Positions 29,836 through 38,489 of a stretch of DNA of 64,000 bases are shown piece after piece. How positions within the stretch are numbered: the first letter of the stretch is position 1; each line of letters opens with the position of its first letter. A program made the translations under genes and the position numbers. The notes under the pieces are model-generated. The model did no database searches, was not told the origin of the DNA, and saw only the letters and a list, made by a program, of their open reading frames with translations. Source of the DNA: Acidovorax delafieldii (GTDB lineage: Bacteria; Pseudomonadota; Gammaproteobacteria; Burkholderiales; Burkholderiaceae_C); assembly GCA_002377855.1 (NCBI GenBank), contig DFQQ01000044.1, positions 152,258-216,257 of the forward strand. The letters are read 5' to 3'.

Positions 29836-31122
29836 ATGCTCAAGCGAATCAGTATTCAACATCTCACCTTGGGCATGTACCTTCACGAATTCTGCGGCTC
29901 GTGGATGGAGCACCCCTTCTGGCGCGCAAAGTTTGTTCTCAAGGATCCCAAGGACCTCGAGCGCATCCAGGCCACAGCCATCACCGAGGTGTGGATCGAT
30001 ACGTCCAAAGGGCTGGACGTGGCTGCGGGCGTGCGCTCGGTGTCGCGCGAAGAGGCAGACCTTCAGATCGAATCGGAATTTGCCCTGCTGGAAGACATGC
30101 CAGCCATCGTCATCGCAGAACCTCCGCCCCCGCCACCGCCCTCCCCACCCCGGGGCCGCAAGCCCACATCCATGCAAGACGAGCTCAAGCTGGCAGCGTC
30201 GATTTGCAGCGAGTCCAAACGCGCCGTGGTTTCGATGTTCAACGAAGCGCGCCTGGGCAAGGCAGTGGACTCCGCGAACGCCCAAAGTCTGGTGGAGGAA
30301 ATCTCGGATTCCATCACCCGCAACCCCGGCGCGCTGATCAGCCTGGCCCGGCTGAAAACGGCGGACGACTACACCTACATGCACTCGGTGGCCGTGTGCG
30401 CCATGATGGTGGCGCTGGCCAAGCAAATTGGCCTGAGCGAGCAACACACCCGCAGCGCAGGCATGGCGGGGCTGCTGCACGACCTGGGCAAGGCGGCCAT
30501 TCCGCTGCCCGTGCTGAACAAGCCGGGCAAGCTGACGGACAACGAGTTTGCCGTGGTCAAGAGCCATCCGGTAGAAGGCTACAACATGCTCAAGGAGGGC
30601 GGCAACGTCGAGGACTCTGTGCTCGACGCCTGCCTGCACCACCACGAGAAAATGGACGGCACGGGCTACCCCGACAAGCTGCAGGGTGAGCAGATCTCGC
30701 TGATCGCGCGCATGACCGCCATTTGCGATGTGTACGATGCCATCACCTCCGACCGCCCCTATAAGCGCGGCTGGGACCCGTCCGAATCGCTGCGCCGCAT
30801 GGCCGAATGGACCAAAGGGCACTTTGACCCGCGCCTGTTCCAGGCCTTCGTCAAGAGCATTGGCATCTACCCCGTGGGCTCGCTCGTGCGGCTGTCCTCC
30901 GGCCGCATCGGCGTGGTGACAGAGCCAGGCGAAAAATCCCTGACGTCCCCTCGCGTCAAGGTGTTCTTCTCCACCAAGTCAGACCTGCGCATTCCGCCCG
31001 AAGTGGTGAACCTGGCCGAACCGGGCTGCAACGAAAAAATCGTGGCCCGCGAAGACCCTGACAAATGGCGGTTTCCAGACCTCAACGAGCTGTGGTCGGG
31101 CCTGCCAGAACGCCCCTGGTAA
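29836..31122 (+). CDS. HD-GYP domain protein, probable cyclic-di-GMP phosphodiesterase
   Basis: 428 aa. An N-terminal DUF3391-type region (1-100) is followed by a proline run (seven prolines near residue 96) and a complete HD-GYP domain: His215-Asp216 in LLHDLGKAAIP and HHHEKMDGTGYP at about 268-279. Intact motifs suggest active c-di-GMP hydrolysis. It is divergent from recG. The ATG at 29836 is chosen over a TTG 30 bp earlier. The input signal is unknown. Confidence 0.9.
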   Translation: MLKRISIQHLTLGMYLHEFCGSWMEHPFWRAKFVLKDPKDLERIQATAITEVWIDTSKGLDVAAGVRSVSREEADLQIESEFALLEDMPAIVIAEPPPPPPPSPPRGRKPTSMQDELKLAASICSESKRAVVSMFNEARLGKAVDSANAQSLVEEISDSITRNPGALISLARLKTADDYTYMHSVAVCAMMVALAKQIGLSEQHTRSAGMAGLLHDLGKAAIPLPVLNKPGKLTDNEFAVVKSHPVEGYNMLKEGGNVEDSVLDACLHHHEKMDGTGYPDKLQGEQISLIARMTAICDVYDAITSDRPYKRGWDPSESLRRMAEWTKGHFDPRLFQAFVKSIGIYPVGSLVRLSSGRIGVVTEPGEKSLTSPRVKVFFSTKSDLRIPPEVVNLAEPGCNEKIVAREDPDKWRFPDLNELWSGLPERPW

Positions 31123-31212
31123 GACACGCCGAGCTGCCCCAACGCCCAGCGCCATGCGCGCCGCTGCCACGCTGGACCAAAACGACCTGATGCCGCCTGC
31201 GCCTGCGCCTCC

Positions 31213-32196
31213 ATGACCTGCTTTCTGACCCTCACCCCCAACCCTGCACTGGACATTGCCACCAGCACGGCCCAGGTGGAGCCTACCCACAAACTGCGCT
31301 GCGGCCCGGTGCAGCGCTACCCCGGCGGGGGCGGCATCAACGTGGCCCGGGTGCTGCACCGCCTGGGAGCAGACGTGCAGGCACGGGCCCTGGTGGGCGG
31401 GCCTGCGGGCGCTCAGCTTGCGACACTGTTGCAGCACGAAGGAGTGCCCTGCCTGCTGCACCCGATTGCAGGCGACACCCGTGAAAACCTTTCGGTGCTG
31501 GAAACCAGCACCGGACGGGAATTTCGCTTCGTGCTTCCAGGCCCCACGTTCGAGGCCGCGCAAGCACCTGCCCTGCGGGAAGCCCTGCTGCCAACCGCAG
31601 ACCTGATCACCGCAAGAGCAGGAGCGCACGAGCCCCGGTGGATCATCGCCAGCGGCAGCCTGCCGCCCGGAATGCCGCACGACTTTTACGCACAACTGGC
31701 CCGCACCGCCGTGCAACAGGGGGCGCAGCTTGCGCTCGACACTTCGGGCGCTCCGCTGGCGGCCGCGCTGGAAGTGGGGGTTGCGCTCGTCAAGCCCAGC
31801 CAGCGCGAGTTGCGCGATCTGTTGCAGCAACCGCTGAACACCGTGCAGGAATGCGCCGCCGCCGCACTCGCTCTGGTAAGGCAAGGCGCAGCCGGCACGG
31901 TGGCCCTGTCCATGGGCGAGCAAGGGGCCGTGCTGGCCCACCACGAGGGTGTGTGGCACGCGCCAGCGCTCAACGTGCCCGCCGCCACCGGCACCACCGG
32001 GGCAGGCGATTGCTTTTTGGCGGCCCTCATCTGGGCGCTGGAGCGCGGCGACGCGCCGCCTGCGGCCCTGCGCTGGGGCGTGGCGGCGGGGGCGGCTGCC
32101 TTGCTGTCGCCCGGCACGGAGCTGGCCCAGCCAGACGACATCCGCCGGTTGCACGCACAAGTGCCCATGCCGCAGGCGGTAGCGCCCACCTGCTGA
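31213..32196 (+). CDS. PfkB-family sugar kinase (phosphofructokinase-like)
   Basis: 327-aa ribokinase-fold kinase. The N-terminal LTPNPALDIATSTAQVEPTHK and PGGGGINVARVLHRLGA are characteristic of the 1-phosphofructokinase/6-phosphofructokinase-2/tagatose-6-phosphate kinase group. The anion-hole and catalytic Asp motif GTTGAGDCF is near the C-terminus. The closest fit is E. coli PfkB. No fru genes are adjacent, so the exact substrate is open. It stands between the HD-GYP gene and queA. Confidence 0.85.
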   Translation: MTCFLTLTPNPALDIATSTAQVEPTHKLRCGPVQRYPGGGGINVARVLHRLGADVQARALVGGPAGAQLATLLQHEGVPCLLHPIAGDTRENLSVLETSTGREFRFVLPGPTFEAAQAPALREALLPTADLITARAGAHEPRWIIASGSLPPGMPHDFYAQLARTAVQQGAQLALDTSGAPLAAALEVGVALVKPSQRELRDLLQQPLNTVQECAAAALALVRQGAAGTVALSMGEQGAVLAHHEGVWHAPALNVPAATGTTGAGDCFLAALIWALERGDAPPAALRWGVAAGAAALLSPGTELAQPDDIRRLHAQVPMPQAVAPTC

Positions 32197-32291
32197 ACGC
32201 CAGCAGCACCCCGCAGGCTCACACAGCACGTGGGGGCGTGGGACAATAGCGCCCTTTTTTCTTGGCACGGGCCCGTTCGGCCCTCAAGCAC

Positions 32292-33476
32292 ATGACCGAC
32301 TTTTCGTCCGCAGCCTCTGGCGCCCCCCAGGCACCACGCACCTACACCCTCAGCGACTTCGACTTCTCGCTGCCCCCTGAACTCATTGCACAGCACCCTG
32401 CCCCCGAGCGCAGCGCATCGCGCCTGCTCGACGGCCGCGCCATCGAGCCCGCCGACCGCATCTTCCGTGAACTGCCCGGCCTGCTGCGCGCGGGCGACCT
32501 GCTCGTCTTCAACGACACCCGTGTGGTCAAGGCCCGCATCTTTGGCGAGAAGGCCAGCGGCGGCAAGCTGGAACTGCTGATCGAGCGTGTGCTGCCCGCC
32601 GAGGCGGGCAATGCCACTGGAGGGGCACCAGGCAGTACGGGCAACGAAGTCGTGGCCCACATGAAGGTCAGCAAAAAACCCTTGCCCGGCAGCACGGTGC
32701 ACATGGCCGGTGGGCGCCATGCCGGCGGTTTTGACGCCACACTGCTCTCGCGCTGGCCTACCGAAGACGGCCCCTTGTTCCGCTTCGCATTGCATGGCCC
32801 TGCAGGCGAGTCCCCGTGGGAGCTGATGGACCGCCACGGCCATCTGCCACTGCCCCCCTACATTGAGCGGCAGCAAAACACCGCGCATGACCCCGACGAG
32901 GCCGAGGACAGCCAGCGCTACCAAACCGTGTTTGCCCGCAACCCAGGCGCCGTGGCCGCGCCCACAGCGGCGCTGCACTTTGATGCCGGTGTGCTTGCCG
33001 ACCTTGCGGAACGGGGCATTGAGCGCGCCAGCGTCACCTTGCACGTTGGCGCCGGCACCTTCCAACCCGTCAAGACCGAAAACCTGGCAGAGCACCAGAT
33101 GCACAGCGAGTGGTACGAAGTGCCTCTGGAGACACTGGCCGCCCTCGAGCGATGCCGCCAGCGCGGCGGGCGGGTGGTGGCGGTGGGCACCACCACCGTG
33201 CGCACGCTGGAGTCGTGGGCCAAAAGCGGCCAAGCCACGGGCGACACCAACATTTTCATCACTCCTGGGTTTGACTTCCAGGTGGTGGATGTGCTGATCA
33301 CCAACTTTCACCTGCCCAAGAGCACTCTGATGATGCTGGTCAGCGCCTTTGCAGGCTATGCCCACATCATGGGCCTGTACCGCCACGCCATCGCACAGCG
33401 CTACCGCTTTTTCAGTTACGGCGATGCCATGCTGCTTGAGCGCAGCGGGAAGTTTGATTCGAGCGCCACCAAATAG
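32292..33476 (+). CDS. queA: tRNA preQ1(34) S-adenosylmethionine ribosyltransferase-isomerase
   Basis: QueA converts preQ1 in tRNA to epoxyqueuosine using SAM as ribosyl donor. The product is 394 aa (E. coli 356). Signatures: FDFSLPPELIAQHPAPERSASRLL, LVFNDTRVVKAR, HVGAGTFQPVKTENLAEHQMHSE, AVGTTTVRTLES and TNFHLPKSTLMMLVSAFAG. The extra length includes a glycine/alanine-rich insertion near residue 105. The ATG at 32292 is chosen over a longer in-frame start. It converges with ung. Confidence 0.96.
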   Translation: MTDFSSAASGAPQAPRTYTLSDFDFSLPPELIAQHPAPERSASRLLDGRAIEPADRIFRELPGLLRAGDLLVFNDTRVVKARIFGEKASGGKLELLIERVLPAEAGNATGGAPGSTGNEVVAHMKVSKKPLPGSTVHMAGGRHAGGFDATLLSRWPTEDGPLFRFALHGPAGESPWELMDRHGHLPLPPYIERQQNTAHDPDEAEDSQRYQTVFARNPGAVAAPTAALHFDAGVLADLAERGIERASVTLHVGAGTFQPVKTENLAEHQMHSEWYEVPLETLAALERCRQRGGRVVAVGTTTVRTLESWAKSGQATGDTNIFITPGFDFQVVDVLITNFHLPKSTLMMLVSAFAGYAHIMGLYRHAIAQRYRFFSYGDAMLLERSGKFDSSATK

Positions 33477-33511
33477 ATGTCTCTGCCGCCGCCCCGCGCC
33501 GCAGGGATCAC

Positions 33512-34264
33512 TCAGCCTTGGTGGCGCTCCCTGAACGCACGCGCCTTTCCAAAATGGCCGTTGCCGATGAAAGGCACGGGTGGGCGCAAGGCCGACAAGG
33601 GGGAGGGGTGGTTGGAGGTGAGGACCAGATGTCCGCGGTCTGGCGGAATGAACGCCCGCTTAGATTGGGCGTGGCTGCCCCACAGCATGAACACCACGGG
33701 GCGCTCGGCCTCGGCGACGTGGCGGATGACGGCATCGGTCAGCAGCTCCCAACCCTTGCCGGCATGGCTGGCGGCCTGGCCCTCTTCCACGGTGAGGCAG
33801 GTGTTGAGCAGCAGCACGCCGTTTTGGGCCCACTTCACCAGGCTGCCGCCCGGATGGGGAAACGGGGGAAACGGCACGCCCAGGTCGCGCTGCATCTCTT
33901 TGAAAATGTTTTGCAGCGACGGCGGCAGACGCACGCCGGGCGCTACCGAGAAAGCCAGCCCCTCGGCCTGGCCGTGGCCGTGATAGGGGTCCTGCCCCAA
34001 AATCACCACACGCACTGCCTCAGGCGCAGTCAACTCCAATGCGCGCAGAGGACGCGGCGGGAAGATGCTGGCGCCAGCATCAATGCGGTTTTGCAAAAAA
34101 GCCAGCAGTTTTTCCCCTGTTGGCCCAGCAAAGAACTCGTCCACCAGCGGCTGCCAGCCCGGCGCCACGGGCCAGTGAGCGGGGTTGGCGTCTGCCAGCT
34201 GCGTAGGCGCGGTGCCAGCCCGCAAATCTGAGGTTTTAGTCAAAATGGCCTCCAGCGCTTTCAC
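33512..34264 (-). CDS. ung: Uracil-DNA glycosylase
   Basis: Ung removes uracil from DNA to start base-excision repair. The product is 250 aa. The water-activating motif GQDPYHGHGQAEGLAFSV, the LLLNTCLTV segment and the C-terminal HPSPLSALR are intact. The only start giving full length is a GTG at 34264 that lies inside a 36-bp repeat, with an in-frame stop just upstream in the same repeat and no good ribosome-binding site; a later start is possible. It is last in the trp operon, 45 nt after trpC. Confidence 0.94.
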   Translation of the reverse strand: MKALEAILTKTSDLRAGTAPTQLADANPAHWPVAPGWQPLVDEFFAGPTGEKLLAFLQNRIDAGASIFPPRPLRALELTAPEAVRVVILGQDPYHGHGQAEGLAFSVAPGVRLPPSLQNIFKEMQRDLGVPFPPFPHPGGSLVKWAQNGVLLLNTCLTVEEGQAASHAGKGWELLTDAVIRHVAEAERPVVFMLWGSHAQSKRAFIPPDRGHLVLTSNHPSPLSALRPPVPFIGNGHFGKARAFRERHQG

Positions 34265-34282
34265 ACAAAGCGCAATCAGCTA
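34247..34282 (-). repeat. 36-bp structured repeat spanning the ung start codon
   Basis: On the minus strand: TAGCT GATT GCGCTT TGTGTGA AAGCGCT GG AGGCC. The stem GCGCTTT/AAAGCGC is 7 bp and perfect. The GTG start of ung lies in the loop, and the first codons of ung run through the second stem arm and the AGGCC box. Confidence 0.8.
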
Positions 34283-34309
34283 TATATTTAATAGCAAACC
34301 AGGAACTGA

Positions 34310-35116
34310 TCAAGCCTGAAACAGTTCGGCCAGCGCCAAGCCTGGGTCGTTGGCGCGCATGAACGCCTCGCCCACCAGGAATGCATGGACGCCTGCGTCG
34401 CGCATGGTTTTCACGTCGGCAGGCTTCAAGATGCCCGATTCAGTGACCAGCAGACGGTCGACGGGTACGTCCTTGAGCATGCCCAGTGTGGTTTGCAGCG
34501 TTACTTCAAAGGTACGAAGGTTCCGGTTGTTGATGCCTACCAGCGGGGTCTTGAGCTTGAGGGCGCGCTCCAGCTCGGGCCGGTCGTGGACCTCCACCAG
34601 CACGGCCATATCGAGGCTGCGGGCGATGGCTTCGAAGTCGGCCATCTGCGCGTCATCCAGGCACGCAGCGATCAGCAGGATGGCGTCTGCCCCCATCGCG
34701 CGCGATTCGTAGATCTGGTAGGCATCGACCATGAAATCCTTGCGCAGCACGGGTAGCAAGGTGCTGGCGCGGGCCTGCTTCAGGTAGTCGGGCTGGCCCT
34801 GGAAAAACTGCCGGTCGGTCAGCACCGACAGACAGGCCGCACTCACTTTGCCATCGCCTTCCATGTAGCTCTGGGCGATGTCGGCCGGCTCGAAGTCGGC
34901 GCGCAGCACACCTTTGGATGGGCTGGCCTTCTTGATCTCGGCAATCACCGCCGCCTGGCCCTTGGCGATCTTGGCGCGCAGCGCGCCTTCAAAGTCGCGC
35001 GTGAGCACGCGGCTCTCGGCATCAGCGCGCATGGCGTCGAACGGCAGACGCTTTTTGGCGGCGGCCACTTCTTCGTGCTTGACGGCGACGATTTTGTGGA
35101 GGATGTCACTGCTCAT
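34310..35116 (-). CDS. trpC: Indole-3-glycerol-phosphate synthase
   Basis: TrpC closes the indole ring in tryptophan synthesis, forming indole-3-glycerol phosphate. The product is 268 aa, monofunctional. The signatures IAEIKKASPSKGVLR, VLRKDFMVDAYQI, LVGINNRNLRTFEV and VTESGILKPADV are present. The ATG at 35114-35116 is the conserved start (MSSDILHKIVAVK); the longer open frame upstream is antisense noise inside trpD. It overlaps the small membrane-protein gene by 11 bp. Confidence 0.97.
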   Translation of the reverse strand: MSSDILHKIVAVKHEEVAAAKKRLPFDAMRADAESRVLTRDFEGALRAKIAKGQAAVIAEIKKASPSKGVLRADFEPADIAQSYMEGDGKVSAACLSVLTDRQFFQGQPDYLKQARASTLLPVLRKDFMVDAYQIYESRAMGADAILLIAACLDDAQMADFEAIARSLDMAVLVEVHDRPELERALKLKTPLVGINNRNLRTFEVTLQTTLGMLKDVPVDRLLVTESGILKPADVKTMRDAGVHAFLVGEAFMRANDPGLALAELFQA

Positions 35117-35258
35117 GGGGGGCTGCCTTGTCGGTTGCATCGGGCGCCGAAGCGCCCTGTTTGAGAATTTTGGTGAACACGCGGTGCATGGCGAACCCGA
35201 CCACGATGAACAGGGCCGAAATGCCCAGGGCAATCCAAGTGCCGGGGTCGCGCCACAT
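35106..35258 (-). CDS. Small single-span membrane protein between trpD and trpC
   Basis: 50 aa, starting MWRDPGTWIALGISALFIVV with one hydrophobic helix (about 8-25) and a charged C-terminus ending AAPHEQ. It begins 7 nt after the trpD stop and overlaps trpC by 11 bp, the packing expected of a real operon gene, and it fills what would otherwise be a 149-nt gap. There is no strong ribosome-binding site. I do not know a function. Confidence 0.6.
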   Translation of the reverse strand: MWRDPGTWIALGISALFIVVGFAMHRVFTKILKQGASAPDATDKAAPHEQ

Positions 35259-35265
35259 GGCTGTG

Positions 35266-36303
35266 TCAGGCTGGCGTGGCAAGCGCATGCGTGCGCTTGA
35301 CCAGTTGCTCGAGTTTGGCCTTGGCGGCACCGCTGGCAATGGCCGCGCGGGCCTGGGCAATGCCCTCTTGGATCGACGCTGCCACGTTGGCGGCATACAG
35401 CGCAGCACCGGCGTTCAGGCACACGATGTCGTGCGCAGCGCCGGGGGTGCCGCTGAGCACGTCCAGCAGCATCTGGCGCGACTGCTCGGGCGTTTCCACT
35501 TTGAGCGCGCGGTTGCTCACCATGGGCAGGCCAAAGTCCTCGGGGTGGATTTCGTATTCGGTGATCTGGCCGTTCTTCAACTCGCCTACCAGCGTGGCGG
35601 CACCCAGGCTCACCTCGTCCATGCCGTCGCGGCCATACACGACCACCGCGTGTTCGGCGCCCAAGCGCTGCAGGGCACGCACCTGGATGCCCACAAGGTC
35701 GGGGTGGAACACACCCATGAGGATGTTGGGCGCACCCGCCGGGTTGGTGAGCGGGCCCAGGATGTTGAAGATGGTGCGCACGCCCAGTTCCTTGCGCACG
35801 GGGGCCACGTTCTTCATGGCGGGGTGGTGGTTGGGCGCGAACATGAAACCAATGCCCACGTCGGCGATGCACTGGGCGATCTGCTCAGGCTTCAGGTTGA
35901 TGTGGATACCCAGCGCTTCCATCACATCGGCGCTGCCGCTTTTGCTGGATACGCCGCGCCCGCCGTGTTTGCTGACCTTGGCGCCTGCGGCGGCGGCCAC
36001 AAACATCGAGCAGGTGGAGATGTTGAAGGTGTTGGCGCCGTCGCCGCCCGTGCCCACGATGTCCACCATGTGGGTCGCGTCCTTGACGTGCACCTTGGTG
36101 CTGAACTCGCGCATCACCTGCGCGGCGGCGGTGATCTCGCCGATGGTTTCCTTCTTGACACGTAGGCCGGTGATGATGGCCGCCGTCATCACGGGCGAGA
36201 GTTCGCCATTCATGATGAGGCGCATCAGGTGCAGCATCTCATCGTGGAAGATTTCGCGGTGTTCGATGGTGCGCTGCAGCGCTTCCTGGGGGGTGATGGG
36301 CAT
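35266..36303 (-). CDS. trpD: Anthranilate phosphoribosyltransferase
   Basis: TrpD joins anthranilate and PRPP. The product is 345 aa, monofunctional. The PRPP-binding motif DIVGTGGDGANTFNIST, KHGGRGVSSKSGSADV, and LGPLTNPAGAPNILMGVF are all intact. It lies 23 nt downstream of the lysE-like gene in the trp operon. Confidence 0.97.
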   Translation of the reverse strand: MPITPQEALQRTIEHREIFHDEMLHLMRLIMNGELSPVMTAAIITGLRVKKETIGEITAAAQVMREFSTKVHVKDATHMVDIVGTGGDGANTFNISTCSMFVAAAAGAKVSKHGGRGVSSKSGSADVMEALGIHINLKPEQIAQCIADVGIGFMFAPNHHPAMKNVAPVRKELGVRTIFNILGPLTNPAGAPNILMGVFHPDLVGIQVRALQRLGAEHAVVVYGRDGMDEVSLGAATLVGELKNGQITEYEIHPEDFGLPMVSNRALKVETPEQSRQMLLDVLSGTPGAAHDIVCLNAGAALYAANVAASIQEGIAQARAAIASGAAKAKLEQLVKRTHALATPA

Positions 36304-36326
36304 GACGGTGTCTCCTGGAGCGGCGT

Positions 36327-36992
36327 TCAGGCCGCCGGTTGATCGGTAAAAGCCAGCTTAAGTCCGAAGCCGATGAACATGGCGCCGGCCACCCAGTCCA
36401 GCCAATGCATGCCGCGCTGGATCACCGTGGCACGCCGCGCCATCCATGATGCTGCCAGCGCCCACCCCACGTTGACGGGAATGGCGTTCACGTTGAACAG
36501 CACGCCCAGCAGCACAAAGGCCAGCGCCTTGTTGTCGGTGCCCGGCGCGATGAACTGCGGCACAAAGGCCAGGAAGAAGATGGCGACCTTGGGGTTGAGC
36601 ACATTGGTCCAGAAGCCCCCCAGGAACACCTTGCGAAGCGGCGTGTGCGGCGCAGGGGCCGCCTGCGCAGCTACCAGCGCTGCGGTGCTGCCACCGTCAG
36701 CACAGGGCTTGGACAGCAGCATGCGCACGCCCATCCACACCAGATAGGCCGCCCCCATCCACTTGAGCACCGTGAACGCCGTGGCCGAGGTGGCCATCAG
36801 CGCGCCCACGCCTGCGGCCGCCGCAAAGATGTGCACAAAGCAGCCCGCCGTGATGCCCAGCCCCGCCACGATGCCAGCGCGCGAGCCGGAGCGCAGCGCG
36901 TTGGTGACGATGTAAAGCACATCGGGGCCCGGGGTCAGGTTCAGCAGCCAGCCGGCCGCGATGAACATAAGCAGTTGGTGAAGTTCGGGCAT
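36327..36992 (-). CDS. LysE/RhtB-family amino-acid exporter
   Basis: 221 aa with about six membrane spans. The LysE-family start LLNLTPGPDVLYIVTNALRSG and the central FLGGFWTNVLNPKVAIFFLAFVPQF are diagnostic. It starts 8 nt after the preceding DinB-like gene, inside the trp operon. Export of an amino acid or pathway intermediate is plausible from the context but not shown. Confidence 0.9.
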   Translation of the reverse strand: MPELHQLLMFIAAGWLLNLTPGPDVLYIVTNALRSGSRAGIVAGLGITAGCFVHIFAAAAGVGALMATSATAFTVLKWMGAAYLVWMGVRMLLSKPCADGGSTAALVAAQAAPAPHTPLRKVFLGGFWTNVLNPKVAIFFLAFVPQFIAPGTDNKALAFVLLGVLFNVNAIPVNVGWALAASWMARRATVIQRGMHWLDWVAGAMFIGFGLKLAFTDQPAA

Positions 36993-37000
36993 GGCAATGT

Positions 37001-37540
37001 CTACCAGCGACGGCCGGGTTCCAGCCGGTGCAAAAAGGTCGTCAGCGAGTCACGTGGAGGCTGCACGGCATGCGTGGCCAGAATGCGGCCTGCAGCGCCG
37101 CGGTGGTAGGTGCCATGCACAACGACGTGGTTCAGGATTTCGCTGCGCGACATGCTGCCCGTATCGCCATCGGTGAAGCGGAACGTCACACGTTCAGCCA
37201 GTTGCGCGTCGCCCAGCCCGCTGGCGTAGTGCAGATACCAGTCGTCGGACGCGCTGATGGCCTGGCGCAAGGCATCGATCGCAGGCGTTTCCTCCGTATT
37301 GGTGGCCGCATACGTGGTCTGCATGCGGCCTTCCAGGTGGGCGGCAAAAATCTGATCCACCACATAGGTGTGATTCAGGATACGCACAAACAACCGGTAG
37401 TCGTCCGAAGGCAACGCGGCTTGCGATGCCTCGCCCAACGCCAGCAGCTCCTCGTTGGCCCAGCGCTTGTACTGGAACAGCTGGGCGAACGTGCCTGACG
37501 CTGCAAGCGCGGCGGCCGTGTCCGCGGCGGGCGCAGTCAT
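37001..37540 (-). CDS. DinB-family four-helix protein, putative metal-dependent hydrolase/transferase
   Basis: 179 aa. DinB/YfiT-type metal ligands are suggested by His in RILNHTYVVDQIFAAHLEG and the HVVVHGTYHRG motif near the C-terminus. The ATG overlaps the trpG stop by 4 bp, so it is translationally coupled in the trp operon. DinB-fold proteins include thiol-dependent transferases; the substrate here is unknown. The longer open frame is antisense noise. Confidence 0.85.
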   Translation of the reverse strand: MTAPAADTAAALAASGTFAQLFQYKRWANEELLALGEASQAALPSDDYRLFVRILNHTYVVDQIFAAHLEGRMQTTYAATNTEETPAIDALRQAISASDDWYLHYASGLGDAQLAERVTFRFTDGDTGSMSRSEILNHVVVHGTYHRGAAGRILATHAVQPPRDSLTTFLHRLEPGRRW

Positions 37541-38121
37541 GCGCCCTGCTCCAGAAAGTTCTTGAGCATGGCGTGGCCGTGTTCGGTGAGGATGCTTTCG
37601 GGGTGGAACTGCACGCCTTCGATCGGCAATGTCTTGTGGCGCACGCCCATGATCTCGCCATCCTCCGTCCAGGCCGTCACCTCCAGCACCTCGGGGCAGG
37701 TGGCGCGCTCGATGGCCAGCGAGTGGTAGCGGTTGACCGTGAACTTCTCCGGCAGCCCCGCGAACACGCCCTTTTGCGTGGTGGTGATGACGCTGGTCTT
37801 GCCGTGCATCAGCTCCTGAGCGCGGATGATGTTGCCGCCAAAGGCCGCGCCAATGGCCTGGTGGCCCAGGCACACGCCCAGGATGGGCAGCTTGCCGGCA
37901 AAGTGCTGGATCGCGGCCACCGAGATGCCCGCCTCGGCAGGCGAGCAAGGGCCGGGCGAGATGACCAGGCGGTCGAGTTCGCCCGCGTTCAGGCGCGCTT
38001 CGATTTCGGCCACGGTGATCTCGTCGTTGCGGAATACCTCGACGTCAGCGCCCAACTCGCCGAAGTACTGGACGATGTTGTAGGTGAAGCTGTCGTAGTT
38101 GTCGACCATCAAGAGTTTCAT
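37537..38121 (-). CDS. trpG: Anthranilate synthase glutamine amidotransferase subunit
   Basis: TrpG supplies ammonia from glutamine to TrpE. The product is 194 aa. The oxyanion-hole segment ISPGPCSPAEAG, the nucleophile Cys in LGVCLGHQAIG and the His-Glu pair in GVQFHPESILTEHG are intact. It overlaps both neighbours by 4 bp. Confidence 0.97.
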   Translation of the reverse strand: MKLLMVDNYDSFTYNIVQYFGELGADVEVFRNDEITVAEIEARLNAGELDRLVISPGPCSPAEAGISVAAIQHFAGKLPILGVCLGHQAIGAAFGGNIIRAQELMHGKTSVITTTQKGVFAGLPEKFTVNRYHSLAIERATCPEVLEVTAWTEDGEIMGVRHKTLPIEGVQFHPESILTEHGHAMLKNFLEQGA

Positions 38122-38489
38122 GCGGCGCTCCCTGCGGCGTCACGGGCCGCTGGCGTGTTCTGGGCGGCATCGGCCTGCCCTGCGCGCAGGCGCGCGAACT
38201 CGCGGTGTTCATAGGCAATGCAAGCTTCCATGAGGCTGCGGTAGATAGCTTCCATCACTTCGGCATCGCCGCCTTCGGCCTCAGCGCGCTGCCGCACCCG
38301 GGCCACGATGGCTTCGATGCGTGCTTCGTCGCGTACCTGTTCCACACCCTGTTTGATGCGCGCAGCCTGCGTCATGTAGCCCACGCGCTCCACCAGCAGG
38401 GGCACCAGCACGTCGTCCAACGCGTTTACTTCACGGCGCACGTCCTGCATCGTGTGGCAGTGTTTGACTTTGTCGACTGCGCGGGTCAT
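38118..38489 (-). CDS. AroQ-class chorismate mutase-like protein
   Basis: 123 aa, all helical, one domain. The pattern VRREVNALDDVLVPLLVER and YMTQAARIKQG matches the chorismate-mutase type II core (compare Pseudomonas PchB), including the Arg and Lys that contact chorismate. Its start overlaps the trpE stop (ATGA, 38486-38489) and its stop overlaps the trpG start. Placing a chorismate-to-prephenate enzyme between the two anthranilate synthase subunits puts the branch-point competitors under one promoter. Confidence 0.85.
   Translation of the reverse strand: MTRAVDKVKHCHTMQDVRREVNALDDVLVPLLVERVGYMTQAARIKQGVEQVRDEARIEAIVARVRQRAEAEGGDAEVMEAIYRSLMEACIAYEHREFARLRAGQADAAQNTPAARDAAGSAA

Noticed and set aside
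29794..30822. Long N-terminal extension in frame with recG
   Set aside because: Antisense to the HD-GYP gene; RecG length and N-terminus fit a start at 29727 or 29793.
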